Assembly: GCF_932526225.1 (NCBI RefSeq)
Contig: NC_064034.1
Location: forward strand, 16,442,887-16,506,886
Source: Nematostella vectensis
Taxonomy: Eukaryota; Cnidaria; Anthozoa; Actiniaria; Edwardsiidae
DNA length: 64,000 nucleotides
Reading direction: 5' to 3'
Shown here one piece after another: positions 50,001 through 60,400 of the stretch (positions within the stretch are counted from its first letter, which is position 1; each line of letters opens with the position of its first letter). Under the pieces are notes generated by a model. It was given only the letters and a program-made list of their open reading frames with translations. It did not search any database and was not told where the DNA came from. A program made the position numbers and the translations under genes.

Positions 50001-53000
50001 TGTTCCTCTCCTCATTTTCTTTGGAAAAATTCCGCCTGATACTCAGATGTTAAAATGCCTTGCCCGGGCATGTCATTGCGTGTGTTTATTTCTCATTGGT
50101 ATCGTTTTTCGAAACGAAGATCGATCTACTAGTTATACCAAAGGCGCTGGAAATATTGATGTCATAGAAGCTGCTTGATACTACAGACATCATTAGTAGT
50201 AGCTATAAAATTTTTAGACAGGCCAGGCGCCGAATATTCAAGAAATTTGTCTGTGAGAGCACGAAAAAAGCTTGGGATTGTTTGCGGTACTTCCCGCGAG
50301 TTGTTGATCGAGTGAGCTTATCAAATAATGGCATTTGTGTTCAAGCAGAGGTTTGTCTATTTAGACGAAAGAGCCTGTAGTAAATTGGTGATGGGAATAA
50401 CCTGTAGTAATGTGTGGATCTGCAGTCATATACTTTTAAAAATCGTAAGTCTCCTGAGCCGTGAACTATCCTTGCATTTCAAATCGTTTAGCATAAAGTT
50501 ACCTTCACTGGGGTTCGTCGTTACTAAAATTATCACCCTTGCATATAACACAAATGTAGTTTTGTTTTTTACATAAATGCTGTTTATAATTTGATTTGGG
50601 CATTTGATTGTGCCACCACTTCCCTGCTAGCAGAGGCCTCTTTTCTCTGTATTTCTCTTGGCTGGAGTTCGCGAGGAAAAGATACCTCTGCCATGGATCG
50701 CAAGTTCGTTTGATCAAACCGCCGTCCACGATCGTGGACGGGAGATCAAGAGCGCATGCTCCGTTAATTAATTACTGGCCACTATTTGAGCCCACAATGA
50801 CTAGCGCATGCGTGAAGCGTATATCCGCTGCGGGATAATAAGCCCGCATTCGAAACGGCGTTCTCCGTAGAAATATCACGCGACGATATATAAAAGAAGC
50901 CATTCAATGCCTTATCTTCATTCAGAATTTTCTCTCTTTTGACCAACGAGTCAATCTTCCGTTTACAGGTTTTGCATATTTTTCTGGAATTAGCTGATCT
51001 AAAATTTTTGTAACATTTTCTTCGAGTCCAACTGGGCGATATTTACATTGAAACTCGCCTGCCCAGATGTCTTGAAATTTATCCCACAAACATGACAAAA
51101 CTCGTCTTTGCTGCGTTTGCTGTTCAATTTTTTCAGTGAGGTTTTAGGTGATTGATATTGAACAGTTGTTTTCTTTTTCCGAAGAGCAGAACTAACCGGA
51201 GTTTGATTCATAATTTGCGACTAAACCCATGCAAAGCATATTAGCATATTGACAGCTTTCGCGCGATGGTACGGGTTTTGGCACGTCAAGCGCGGTCGCT
51301 TAGAAACGCACACGCATGCGCAACGAAAACAGTTTCGACCCATGGCAGAGGTCTCTTTTCCTCGCGAACGCAAGCACAGCGAAATACAGAGAAAAGAGGC
51401 CTCTGCTAGCAGGGAATGCCACCACGCGAGTCATTGGAAAATGGACAGCCGACTATTTTGACAGCGGCCTGAAAAGGGGTGGCAGGCGTCGCGTCAAGTA
51501 TTTGTGTCAGGCGTACTTTTATTTTTCCTCTTTAACTTTTGAAAAATAAAATAAATATCTCGCGATTGGTCGGAACAAACATTCCATACATATTTCCGGT
51601 GTTCACGGTTTTCTTGGTCGCGCTATAACTCTGTGTACATACTGTGACTTAACTATAAACAAAAATGTAATTAAAAAAGGCTGTTGTAGAAAACGGGTGC
51701 TCATAACTGACATCACGTAAGAAGACGAGTAAATATATGTTTTTTGGGTGTTACCCGTTATTTCCCGAATAACGCCCCGGCGCTTATTTGATATTTCATG
51801 TCCCAGTTGAGGAAAGGAGAAAGGGGAGAGGAGCTACTTTCATCTCTAGGATAAAAAATGCTTTTTAACCGCATGCAAGGTATAAAGGTCCTCCCTGAAC
51901 CAAACAAAACAAGCGTTGGCAGGTAGTGCTGTCAGTTATCGTAACTTCCCTTCTAACGTAAAGTCAGCCCCTCGTCAGCGAAGTCTAGGCGAGGCTGATT
52001 ATACGGAGGAAGCGCTTATTTATATTTTTCTCTTAGGCGGAGCGCGAGCAATTACGGTATTTATCATTGCCCATTTTAAAAAAAGAGCCGTAGTCGCAAC
52101 CACACCTTTGTTTTTTGTGTGATGGGATCTCGAAATAACAACACAGTCCCTTACACCTCAATCTTATTTGTATTTTGATAGAATGACGAAATCGTTGGCT
52201 CGATTTTTAGCTCATTTGCCTCGAGATCTAGCGACGGTAGCCTACGTGTAGCCGCTGACTCGCGAAAATATCCTCTCTTCTCCTCCCTAAAGAAGTCTTA
52301 CGGTGGTATGGCGAATTCCAGTTTTTGGTTAGCCTGCGAGCGAGCCAGCTCTCCAGTGGGTCAATTCGGAAATTTCGGTTTTCGGGGTTTCTGGATTCCT
52401 GTGGCGAGCAAAAAAGCGAGAGAAGGGGAGGGGGAGAGCTCTCCTCCCTTCCCCCTTCCCCTACTCTCTATTTTTTGCTCGCCACAGGATTCCCAAAACC
52501 CCGAAAACGATCATTACCCCGAAAATACACAAGAGAGCCGGCTCGCAGGCTAGTTTTTGGTGTATTGTATTCATTCTTCTGGTCCACGATCAAGACTATT
52601 TGTATTTATTCTCTACTATTTGTATTTATTCTCTCGTACGATAGGATAAATATTTTCGCAAGTCAGCGGCTACACTTACAGAAGTTGCGTGATTTGTAGT
52701 TTAGACATGATATGACCTTTTGACCCCCGTGGGTTTTGCAGAATAATTACCGGCTAAATCGAGTCATTAACGCACTCCTGAATAAGCACATTAACATCCA
52801 CATGCCTCTACACATGTTTAACGCATTACACTCGTATCTCCACCGAGCATCTTTGCCAGCACTTTTGAAATAACCGCAACACTTGTAGCGTGACTTATTT
52901 ATCTTTAAAACTTGATGGCCTTTTATAAATCACGCATGCAGCTAAAGTAAACAACAAAACTGAATGCTCCCGCCATTCGGTTTCCGAAATCAATTATCAG

Positions 53001-53600
53001 ATCATTGACAAGAATCTTTTACTGCGCATTACCGTTAATAAAGCTATCTGAGCGAGATATTTACCTACGCATCGACGGAGAGATTCCATTGATTACGCTC
53101 ATGAATAGTGAAGTAGATCATACCCACCTGATCAAATCTAGAACAGCGTCTAGGGGTCGATAAAAGCTCGGCTTTAATCCCTTTCCTTCAGGTTTACCAT
53201 AGCTTCCAGGCTTCATAAAAGTGACTAGCACCACGCCAATAATAACAGCCAAGAGAGTCGTAGCTAAGTAATACACGAACGTTCTCCTTGAAACCCTGTT
53301 TGAGCTCCTTCCGTCTAGCGCTGCCAGCGCACAAATAACACTCGCAACAACCAAGGGAACCATCAGTAGCTTTAACATGTTCATAAACAACTCCCCTGGA
53401 AAACCTATCAGCATGATGTTGGTTTTTCTGTCCTCGTCGCTGCGCAGATTTTTTAACGGCGAGTTGACGAGGAACCCTATCACGAATCCTAACAGAATAC
53501 CGATGAATATGAGAAACACTAGCAGGTTTGAATGGATCCATTTGCGGAATCGAGCGAGGCAGCTTTTACCACAAGACGTCTTGCCTGCTCCCTGGCCCAT
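44028..53600 (-). CDS. SLC1A: Excitatory amino acid (glutamate/aspartate) transporter, SLC1 family, complete, 7 exons
   Basis: Sodium-coupled plasma-membrane transporter for acidic amino acids. Exons in transcript order: 53600-53128, 47593-47551, 46867-46527, 45899-45666, 45035-44841, 44470-44336, 44247-44028. They sum to 1641 nt, a 546-aa protein. The N-terminus [10 protein letters not shown] precedes TM1 ([20 protein letters not shown]), TM2 ([17 protein letters not shown]) and TM3. The TM3-TM4 loop has three N-glycosylation sequons (NRT, NMS, NGT). HP1 carries GTSSSTATLP, TM7 has [14 protein letters not shown]2 has [13 protein letters not shown], and TM8 has [12 protein letters not shown]. 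The Arg in that TM8 motif marks acidic-substrate EAATs rather than neutral ASCT carriers. The tail contains VEHLSRDDL. Orthology to one particular vertebrate EAAT cannot be settled by eye. Confidence 0.95.
45248..45417. mobile_element. Probable MITE with GCCGTxGCAGG ends
   Basis: The left end GCCGTAGCAGGTGGGGG and the right end CCTGCCACGGC are short inverted repeats enclosing two poly-C tracts and AATTATTTTC-like subrepeats. It lies in an intron of the SLC1 transporter. The target duplication is not clear. Confidence 0.55.
46060..46430 (-). pseudogene. Degraded copy of the CxxC-exon repeat in an SLC1A intron
   Basis: On the minus strand it runs from the CTGCTAGTAGATACCTC-like start near 46430 to [19 protein letters not shown] near 46080-46140, matching copies at 28149 and 50955-51416 with many changes. 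The second Cys pair is not recognisable. It is non-functional as a gene. Confidence 0.6.
47871..49195. repeat. 21-bp minisatellite in SLC1A intron 1
   Basis: About 60 diverged copies of a 21-bp unit, TTTTGTAATAAACCTGACCC plus A on the plus strand. The unit length is a multiple of three, so long frames such as VYYKMGQ repeats appear. They are artefacts inside an intron. On the transporter sense strand most units contain CAG followed by GTTTAT, a weak donor-like word. Length variants of 18-23 bp break the phase often. Confidence 0.95.
50620..51416. mobile_element. 797-bp Mutator-like TIR element carrying the CxxC exon copy; 9-bp target duplication
   Basis: The left end begins TTCCCTGCTAGCAGAGGCCT and its inverted copy closes the element at 51416. 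The terminal inverted repeats extend about 80 bp. TGCCACCAC occurs on both flanks (50611-50619 and 51417-51425). Long TIRs and a 9-bp duplication fit a Mutator-like element. Inside, minus strand 51211 to 50955 encodes [14 protein letters not shown] and [17 protein letters not shown], followed out of frame by [19 protein letters not shown] lies at about 50887. No transposase is present. Confidence 0.88.
52245..52677. mobile_element. Inverted-repeat element hosting a nested hairpin MITE
   Basis: GTGTAGCCGCTGACTCGCGA at about 52247 and its inverted partner TTTTCGCAAGTCAGCGGCTA near 52652-52672 form arms of about 30 bp around the nested element at 52330-52552. The outer element's exact ends and target site are uncertain. 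Confidence 0.7.
52330..52552. mobile_element. 223-bp hairpin MITE with 9-bp target duplication
   Basis: The ends TAGCCTGCGAGC and GCTCGCAGGCTA start arms that pair over most of the element, including TTCCTGTGGCGAGCAAAAAA against TTTTTTGCTCGCCACAGGAT. GTTTTTGGT flanks both sides (52321-52329 and 52553-52561). A 9-bp duplication suggests Mutator-type mobilisation. Confidence 0.9.
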
Positions 53601-56600
53601 ACTTTCACTCAGTGTAGCAGCCCGTACTTCACCATGAAATAAGCCGTCTCCCTCGCTAGCCTACAAGTCGTAGAGAGCGTTAAAGGTATACTCAACTCTA
53701 GCTATCGCGCGCCGCGGCTTGGAAAAAGGCGAGTATCACCGAGCCTCCTTGTCTGATGGAAAGCAAAAGCCCCGGAAAGTCCCCACTTGAGAATTCGCCG
53801 ATATTGCCCTGATAAGTCCACGAGTAAATATTCCTGATGTCTGTAAAGACACGATGAGGCTCAAATACCAGTGCTATAATACAGTCGGTTTGTATGTGAT
53901 TTTCATAGGTGTTCAGCACTCCTGTCACGGCGACTTTTATGTTTATGTCACTAGTGTTTTCTGATTGGTTGATTACTAACAGCGGTGATACGTAAACACG
54001 TGGAACGAACCATCGCAAATCTAGAAGGAATCATATCCATGTATTTTTTTTCTTATGGGTTTTCATTTACGTGCTATGTGTGATTTGAGATGTTTAGATA
54101 TGAGATGGACGAAATAAAAAGCACTCTCTCGTATTTTTATGGCAAATCTCCTTAGGAGATTTTGATTTGAAAGTGAAATAAACTAAATAAACCTCCCCAC
54201 TGATCTTTGACAGAATAGATGCCGGATGAATTTTCAAGTCTTTGAAAATATTCAACTTGATAATGTGAAATGACAAATAAACGTGGGAAGGTGTATACAT
54301 AGACAGGGAAATATAATATATCTAATGGACATGAATGACAGTTTTTGCATTATTCGATATTCTGAAAGCAACTCCTTAAGGAATTGCAAATAAGCGGCGA
54401 ATGAATGCAAATAGTCGAAAGAGGATTGCGCATATATAGAAAAAATATTTTATTACACAAACTGATGCAACGAGATGAGTAAAAATATGTTAAATGCGCG
54501 GATTTTTTTATAAACACACTTTTTTAAAAACCACACAAATTCTTACCTTATCAAGAAAAACCTTCCATCTTTTACTCGAAAACTCAAACATTTCCGAGAA
54601 TCTAGCCGGGTTCATTTTTCAGTCTCTCTTATAGAAACTGGAATCCTCGCCACATTTCGCCAAGCCTTGCAGACTATAATATTTCAATTGGAATATCAGA
54701 AAGCGAGAGTCCTCTTCGCCGTAAACACCGGAATTGTATGAAATTAATGAATACACGAATCAACCAGTTTGAAAAATATTAATTCTGAGACTAAAATGGA
54801 TTTCCGGCCAGTACCCAACTGCGAAACCTAATTGCAAAATATCACTTGAGAAATTAATTAGGAATTTAAAATCATAAACATTTTCTATGCTGTAGAAGCA
54901 CTGACGTTTTGTTTGCCCGGGGATATTTGTTTTGAAATATTAGTTATGCTCTTCCTGGGAATAAATGGTTGAAATTTGTGTTCGGCTGATTTCCTTCCAA
55001 ACGCCGCACCTGCAATTCTGCGCACATTCACAGCCTTAGTAGAATACACTTTAGTATCTAATACCACACATAGGAAGAGTTGAAACTCATATTCCGATAA
55101 ACACTGGATGCAATTTATGGGCGATCTTTTCGGAAACCTTTTTGTGTATTCAGTTAATATTTTATTACCCCTTTAATTATGCGTCCCTTTTTATTCATTC
55201 ATAAACAAAGGTAGATTCCAACGGTTCTGTATGCTGCCGCTGTGATAAAAACCCAAAACGGCTGAGCTGCTTGGCTACCAAACTTGTGCACCTCCCAAGC
55301 AAGTTACTGGCGTTCTGTTTTGTGACGTTACACCCACAACACCACAGGAAACCCAGAAAGATCGCTTTGTGTGGCGGCATCAAACGTCTGCGGGGAACAA
55401 ACGCCTCGCTCTTTATTCTTTACTTGGTATAGATACTAGGGAAAATGCACTTTTTACTGGGATACCTGTGGTAGCCCAGTTATAAATTGCAACTGGTTTT
55501 TTTTTCGTGGTCCCGGGAAATCTGCAATGTTTTGCAATACCCCAAGAGCCTTTGCGCCATAGTCAATACTTCGCTTGTTTTAGTGTATTGATTGCGACCT
55601 TACTGAAGCCTTTTTCTTACACGAAGTATCTAGCCTACTGTCCTATGTCATCGCAACGCTTAGTTACCAAAACCTTTTGCATAATTTAAAACTGTGTCAT
55701 GGCCGCCATCTTGAATTTGAGATTCCAGCTCTCAGATCCATGTTATTTGTGCAGTTGAAGGCCCGATTCGCGATTTAATCACTGCATATTTAACCATAGC
55801 CTCAATTTCTGCCAAATCATCTCAGCTTGGATTGATTTCGCTGTATTTACTCGTATTTACATTTGCGGCCCGAGTGCGAGACACGCGGCTCAAGCACAGG
55901 TAGCCCAGGCAATGGTTTCGAAGCTAGTTCGTAGCTTGGAATCGGCTGTTATTCTAAGGGGTAAAACGAGTGGATTGAAGTCGCGATTTTTTGTGAAACA
56001 TTGCCAATAAAATTGCCTTACAACTTAGAACATGTCTTGTTGTTGTCATATTTGTGTGTAATATACGATTTTGGGGGGTTTTCGTAACGGAATATATGAC
56101 TTCTCTCCCCCTACTAAGGAAAGAAACAAGGTTGGAGGCGCCATTTTCGTAGCACTCGAATACCGTCGAAATTCGCGAGGAAAATACAACAAACAAAATA
56201 TTTTTATCTCGCAGACCTATGCCAGGGTGCACTTACATTCGATATCTGGCAAAACATCCGGGCTAAATCATTTCCCCTGGCCGCTAGCCATTATTTAAAA
56301 CGAGTAAGCAGCGATTTGAATCCTTGACCTGCGCCGTTGGACAATTAGGTACGCTCGGCTGAACACGGAGCGAAGCAAACAACGAGGCTGTCACCGGCGC
56401 ATGCGATACGGATTTTATAATTTTTCGTGGTCTAAAATTCAGAACTATCAGTTTTCAAAGCAAGGTAAGTAATCTGTTATCTCTTATTCAGAACTGATAG
56501 TTTATATATATTTTTTATTATATCTAAAGTAGGCAGTAAAATCTTTGTCATACATGTCACACAAACAAGTTGCAGATCTTAGGTATCCCTGTCAACCCTG

Positions 56601-57444
56601 CGCGCAGGGTCTAGTTATGTAGAAAAAGCGAAGAGGAATTTTAAACTTTTACAGCTGTCAATACCTTCTACAAAAGAAATTTGGATTCCGGGAGGTCTTA
56701 TGTAAGTAGCCTCTTTTCAGTGAATGCGGATGCCAAAATTATCGCTTGAAACAAAAAAGTCAAGATATGTATCATTTCTTTTATTATTATGTAAACTTCT
56801 TATCTATAATACATTAGGTTCAGAATTCTGTGTATTTCCTAGATCACGCAAAACACAGTTGACTTTTGTCACTCCCGCACGAACTTGCCCGCGTGAAGTC
56901 TTACGGCTTGAGCAAGAGAAAGATGCATTCCGCCCCAAGGCTGTATCGCGAACCGCCCTCACGCAAGATTGATTTATTGTGTTGTACATGAAATAGTCTA
57001 GGTATAATGCAATGTGGAAAGAACACTTTAAACATGAAAGAACGCTAAGCCACCAGCGACACATCGACACAACAAGTGTGCGTTGCCTTCTGTCATTATG
57101 CCGATATGTTCCTAGCGCACACTCGTGTTATGTTGCTTGAATCAATGTCTGACTGATAGCAATAGCGTAACCTAAGAAGTAAGTTAAAGTCTACAGCCAA
57201 ATGCGAAGGGAGAAGTCCTTTAATTCATACGAGCAATCTTGTGCCCGTCCCACGGCCGTTTATAAAGGCGGATCCACTTGTGTGATACTCAGCACATTCG
57301 TCAATAAAGAGATGAGTGTCCTGTAATGTCTGCTTTTGGATCACCAGCCCCTAAAATCTGCCTCTGCGCCGCTCAAACGTTCCCTTGTATCATCCACTCG
57401 GCGATATGATATTGTATATGGAGGAATTTTAATAAAGTGCTCAT
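53601..57444. other. Gap between SLC1A 5' end and SEC13 3' end; no recognised gene
   Basis: Should contain the SLC1A promoter (just right of 53600) and the SEC13 3' UTR (left of 57445). AT-rich sequence predominates at 54000-55200. A 106-codon minus-strand frame at 53698-54018 and several shorter ones have no recognisable domain. No tRNA, no clear TIR element and no tandem array were found here by eye. Confidence 0.55.
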
Positions 57445-60400
57445 CTACTCTATGGGGTCCTGGCCATGACCCTTGTCCACGTCGCTGACACACACCCACT
57501 GGCCCTCGAGTGACTCTTTCCATAAGCTAACCTGAGAACGACATGGCCATCAAACACGTACATTGGAACAATATTAACCCTATATTAACGCTTTGCGCAT
57601 GTAAGTACGATAGGACGCGCTAAGTAATTTCCTTCTCAATGCAACGCACCTCAATTTATATACTCTATAAATGGGCGACTCAAAAGCCTAGTTCACATTG
57701 ATGTGTACAGTGAAACTTCCTTAAAGAGGAATTTCATACGGTCACCTTCCATATATACGAACACACCAAAGTCCCTATTTAATTTTGTACTAACTCTTTA
57801 AAACATTCCCCATTGCGGACACCTCTATATAATATTTTGGGGGTTCAGAGTGTCACCTTTCACCAGATAGACGACTTTTTGGAAACCAGACTAAAACCCA
57901 TTCATTCACTACTGTGATCTTATAAAAAGCTTTCATGGGCAGAGAAAATGACTGATTTACTTAACCCTTTTCAGACCGGGCCTTTTTTATCTTTGATTGG
58001 GGGGCTCTAAAGGGCCCCCTTCCATATCTCTAGAAACAATTGTGTTATGACAATGCACCTTATACTCATTGATCACCACACCCTATTTTGTGCTCAGAAT
58101 AAATTATGACGTCATAACTGTGAATTTTATCCATTCTTTCAAATCTTCCTATCAGATATCAGGTTGAAATCGTATAGAGTTTTCCAGATACATTGTAATT
58201 GGCACACTACAGGATTTGAAAAGCAAAAAGGCTATAAAAGCAAAATATATATATATATAACCTAGATCTATAAGACTGGTTGCCATGGTAACCTGAAGCA
58301 ACACATCAGGGGAGGGGGCCCACCCCCCGGTCTGAATAGGTTTACATATGGGACGGGGGAAGACCTAGGCTGATGTCTACCTTCACTAATGCACACTAAC
58401 CTTGTTATCTCCTCCAGAGACAGCGAGAATGTTTCCGGTTACAGACCAGCTAACATGCCATACAACATCATTAAATTTCTTTAGCACTTTGGATGACCAG
58501 CCTTCTCCTTCCTCCTCATTCCTACTCCATATAATCACCCGACAGTCCTGTTGAATAAACAAGCATTTTAGCCAGTCCTACAGTGCAAATTTCCAGGGTT
58601 TTTTTCATTGTTAATTCAATATTTATTCATGAGGGTGCAAACCAATCCCAGCACAGTATTCAGATTACTTGTACACCACTGTAAACCCAGATACAAATCT
58701 ACTGTGCTAAAGAACAGGGGGAGTTTGAATAGATAGCAGGGAACGGCTGGATTTAAAGAATTATTAAACAGTAGCATTAACTTTTGATACAGCTCAGCTA
58801 ATTACCATGCTTTAGGCTAGCTGTTGTAATTGCCCGTACAGATCAGCCGCTCATATTTTACCTACTACAGAATACCTTGTAAATACGCTAAGCAATGTCT
58901 CAAATGTCCATGAAATAAACTACATACCTGTGAGCAGCTTGCTATTGTTGATGTCGGCAGCCCTACATTGGGTGCCCAAGCGACATCCCGCACCCAGTCA
59001 CTATGAGCCTCAAGCTTCTGTTCTTCCACCCACTGGCCTCCAGTCTCTCTGAACATAGAAAGAGTGTCAATCCCCCCCCCTGAACATGGAAAGATACCAT
59101 CAATCCCCCCCTGAACATGGAAAGATAGCATCAATCCCTCCCTGAACATGGAAAGATAGCATCAATCCCTCCCTGAACATGGAAAGATACCATTAATCCC
59201 TCCCTGAACATTGAAAGATACCATCAATCCCTTCCTGAACATGGAAAGATACCATCAATCCCTCCCTGAACATGGAAAGATACCATCAATCCCTCCCTGA
59301 ACATGGAAAGATACCATCAATCCCTCCACTGAACATTGAAAGATACCATTAATCCCTCCCTGAACATGGAAAGATACCATCAATCCCTCCACTGAACATT
59401 GAAAGATACCATTAATCCCTCCCTGAACATTGAAAGATACCATCAATCCCTCCCTGAACATGGAAAGATACCATTAATCCCTCCCTGAACATTGAAAGAT
59501 ACCATCAATCCCTCCCTGAACATGGAAAGATAACATCAATCCCTCCCTGAACATGGAAAGATACCATCAATCCCCCCCTGAACATGGAAAGATACCATCA
59601 ATCCCTCCACTGAACATTGAAAGATACCATTAATCCCTCCCTGAACATGGAAAGATACCATCAATCCCTCCACTGAACATTGAAAGATACCATTAATCCC
59701 TCCCTGAACATTGAAAGATACCATCAATCCCCCCCCTGAACATGGAAAGATACCATGAATCCCTCCACTGAACATTGAAAGATACCATTAATCCCTCCCT
59801 GAACATGGAAAGATACCATTAATCCCTCCCTGAACAATGAAAGATACCATCAATCCCTCCCTGAACATGGAAAGATACCATCAATCCCTCCCTGAACATG
59901 GAAAGATACCATCAATCCCTCCCTGAACATGGAAAGATACCATCAATCCCTCCACTGAACATTGAAAGATACCATTAATCCCTCCCTGAACATGGAAAGA
60001 TACCATCAATCCCTCCACTGAACATTGAAAGATACCATTAATCCCTCCCTGAACATTGAAAGATACCATCAATCCCTCCCTGAACATGGAAAGATACCAT
60101 CAATCCCTCCACTGAACATTGAAAGATACCATTAATCCCTCCCTGAACATGGAAAGATACCATCAATCCCCCCCTGAACATGGAAAGATACCATCAATCC
60201 CTCCCTGAACATGGAAAGATACCATCAATCCCTCCCTGAACATGGAAAGATACCATCAATCCCTTCCTGAACATGGAAAGATACCATCAATCCCTCCACT
60301 GAACATTAAAAGATACCATTAATCCCTCCCTGAACATTGAAAGATACCATCAATCCCTCCCTGAACATGGAAAGATACCATCAATCCCTCCACTGAACAT

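Noticed and set aside
53698-54018. 106-codon minus-strand frame just upstream of SLC1A exon 1
   Set aside because: The SLC1A protein is complete from the ATG at 53600. The frame has no recognised domain and no supporting splice link.
56290-56400. Possible second tRNA-like segment (GATTTGAATCC)
   Set aside because: No acceptor stem or anticodon arm can be paired around it.
57440-57526. Alternative acceptor (GTTAG) for the last SEC13 exon
   Set aside because: Would drop the conserved Val-Ser before LWKES; the CAG acceptor just upstream restores it and keeps the frame.
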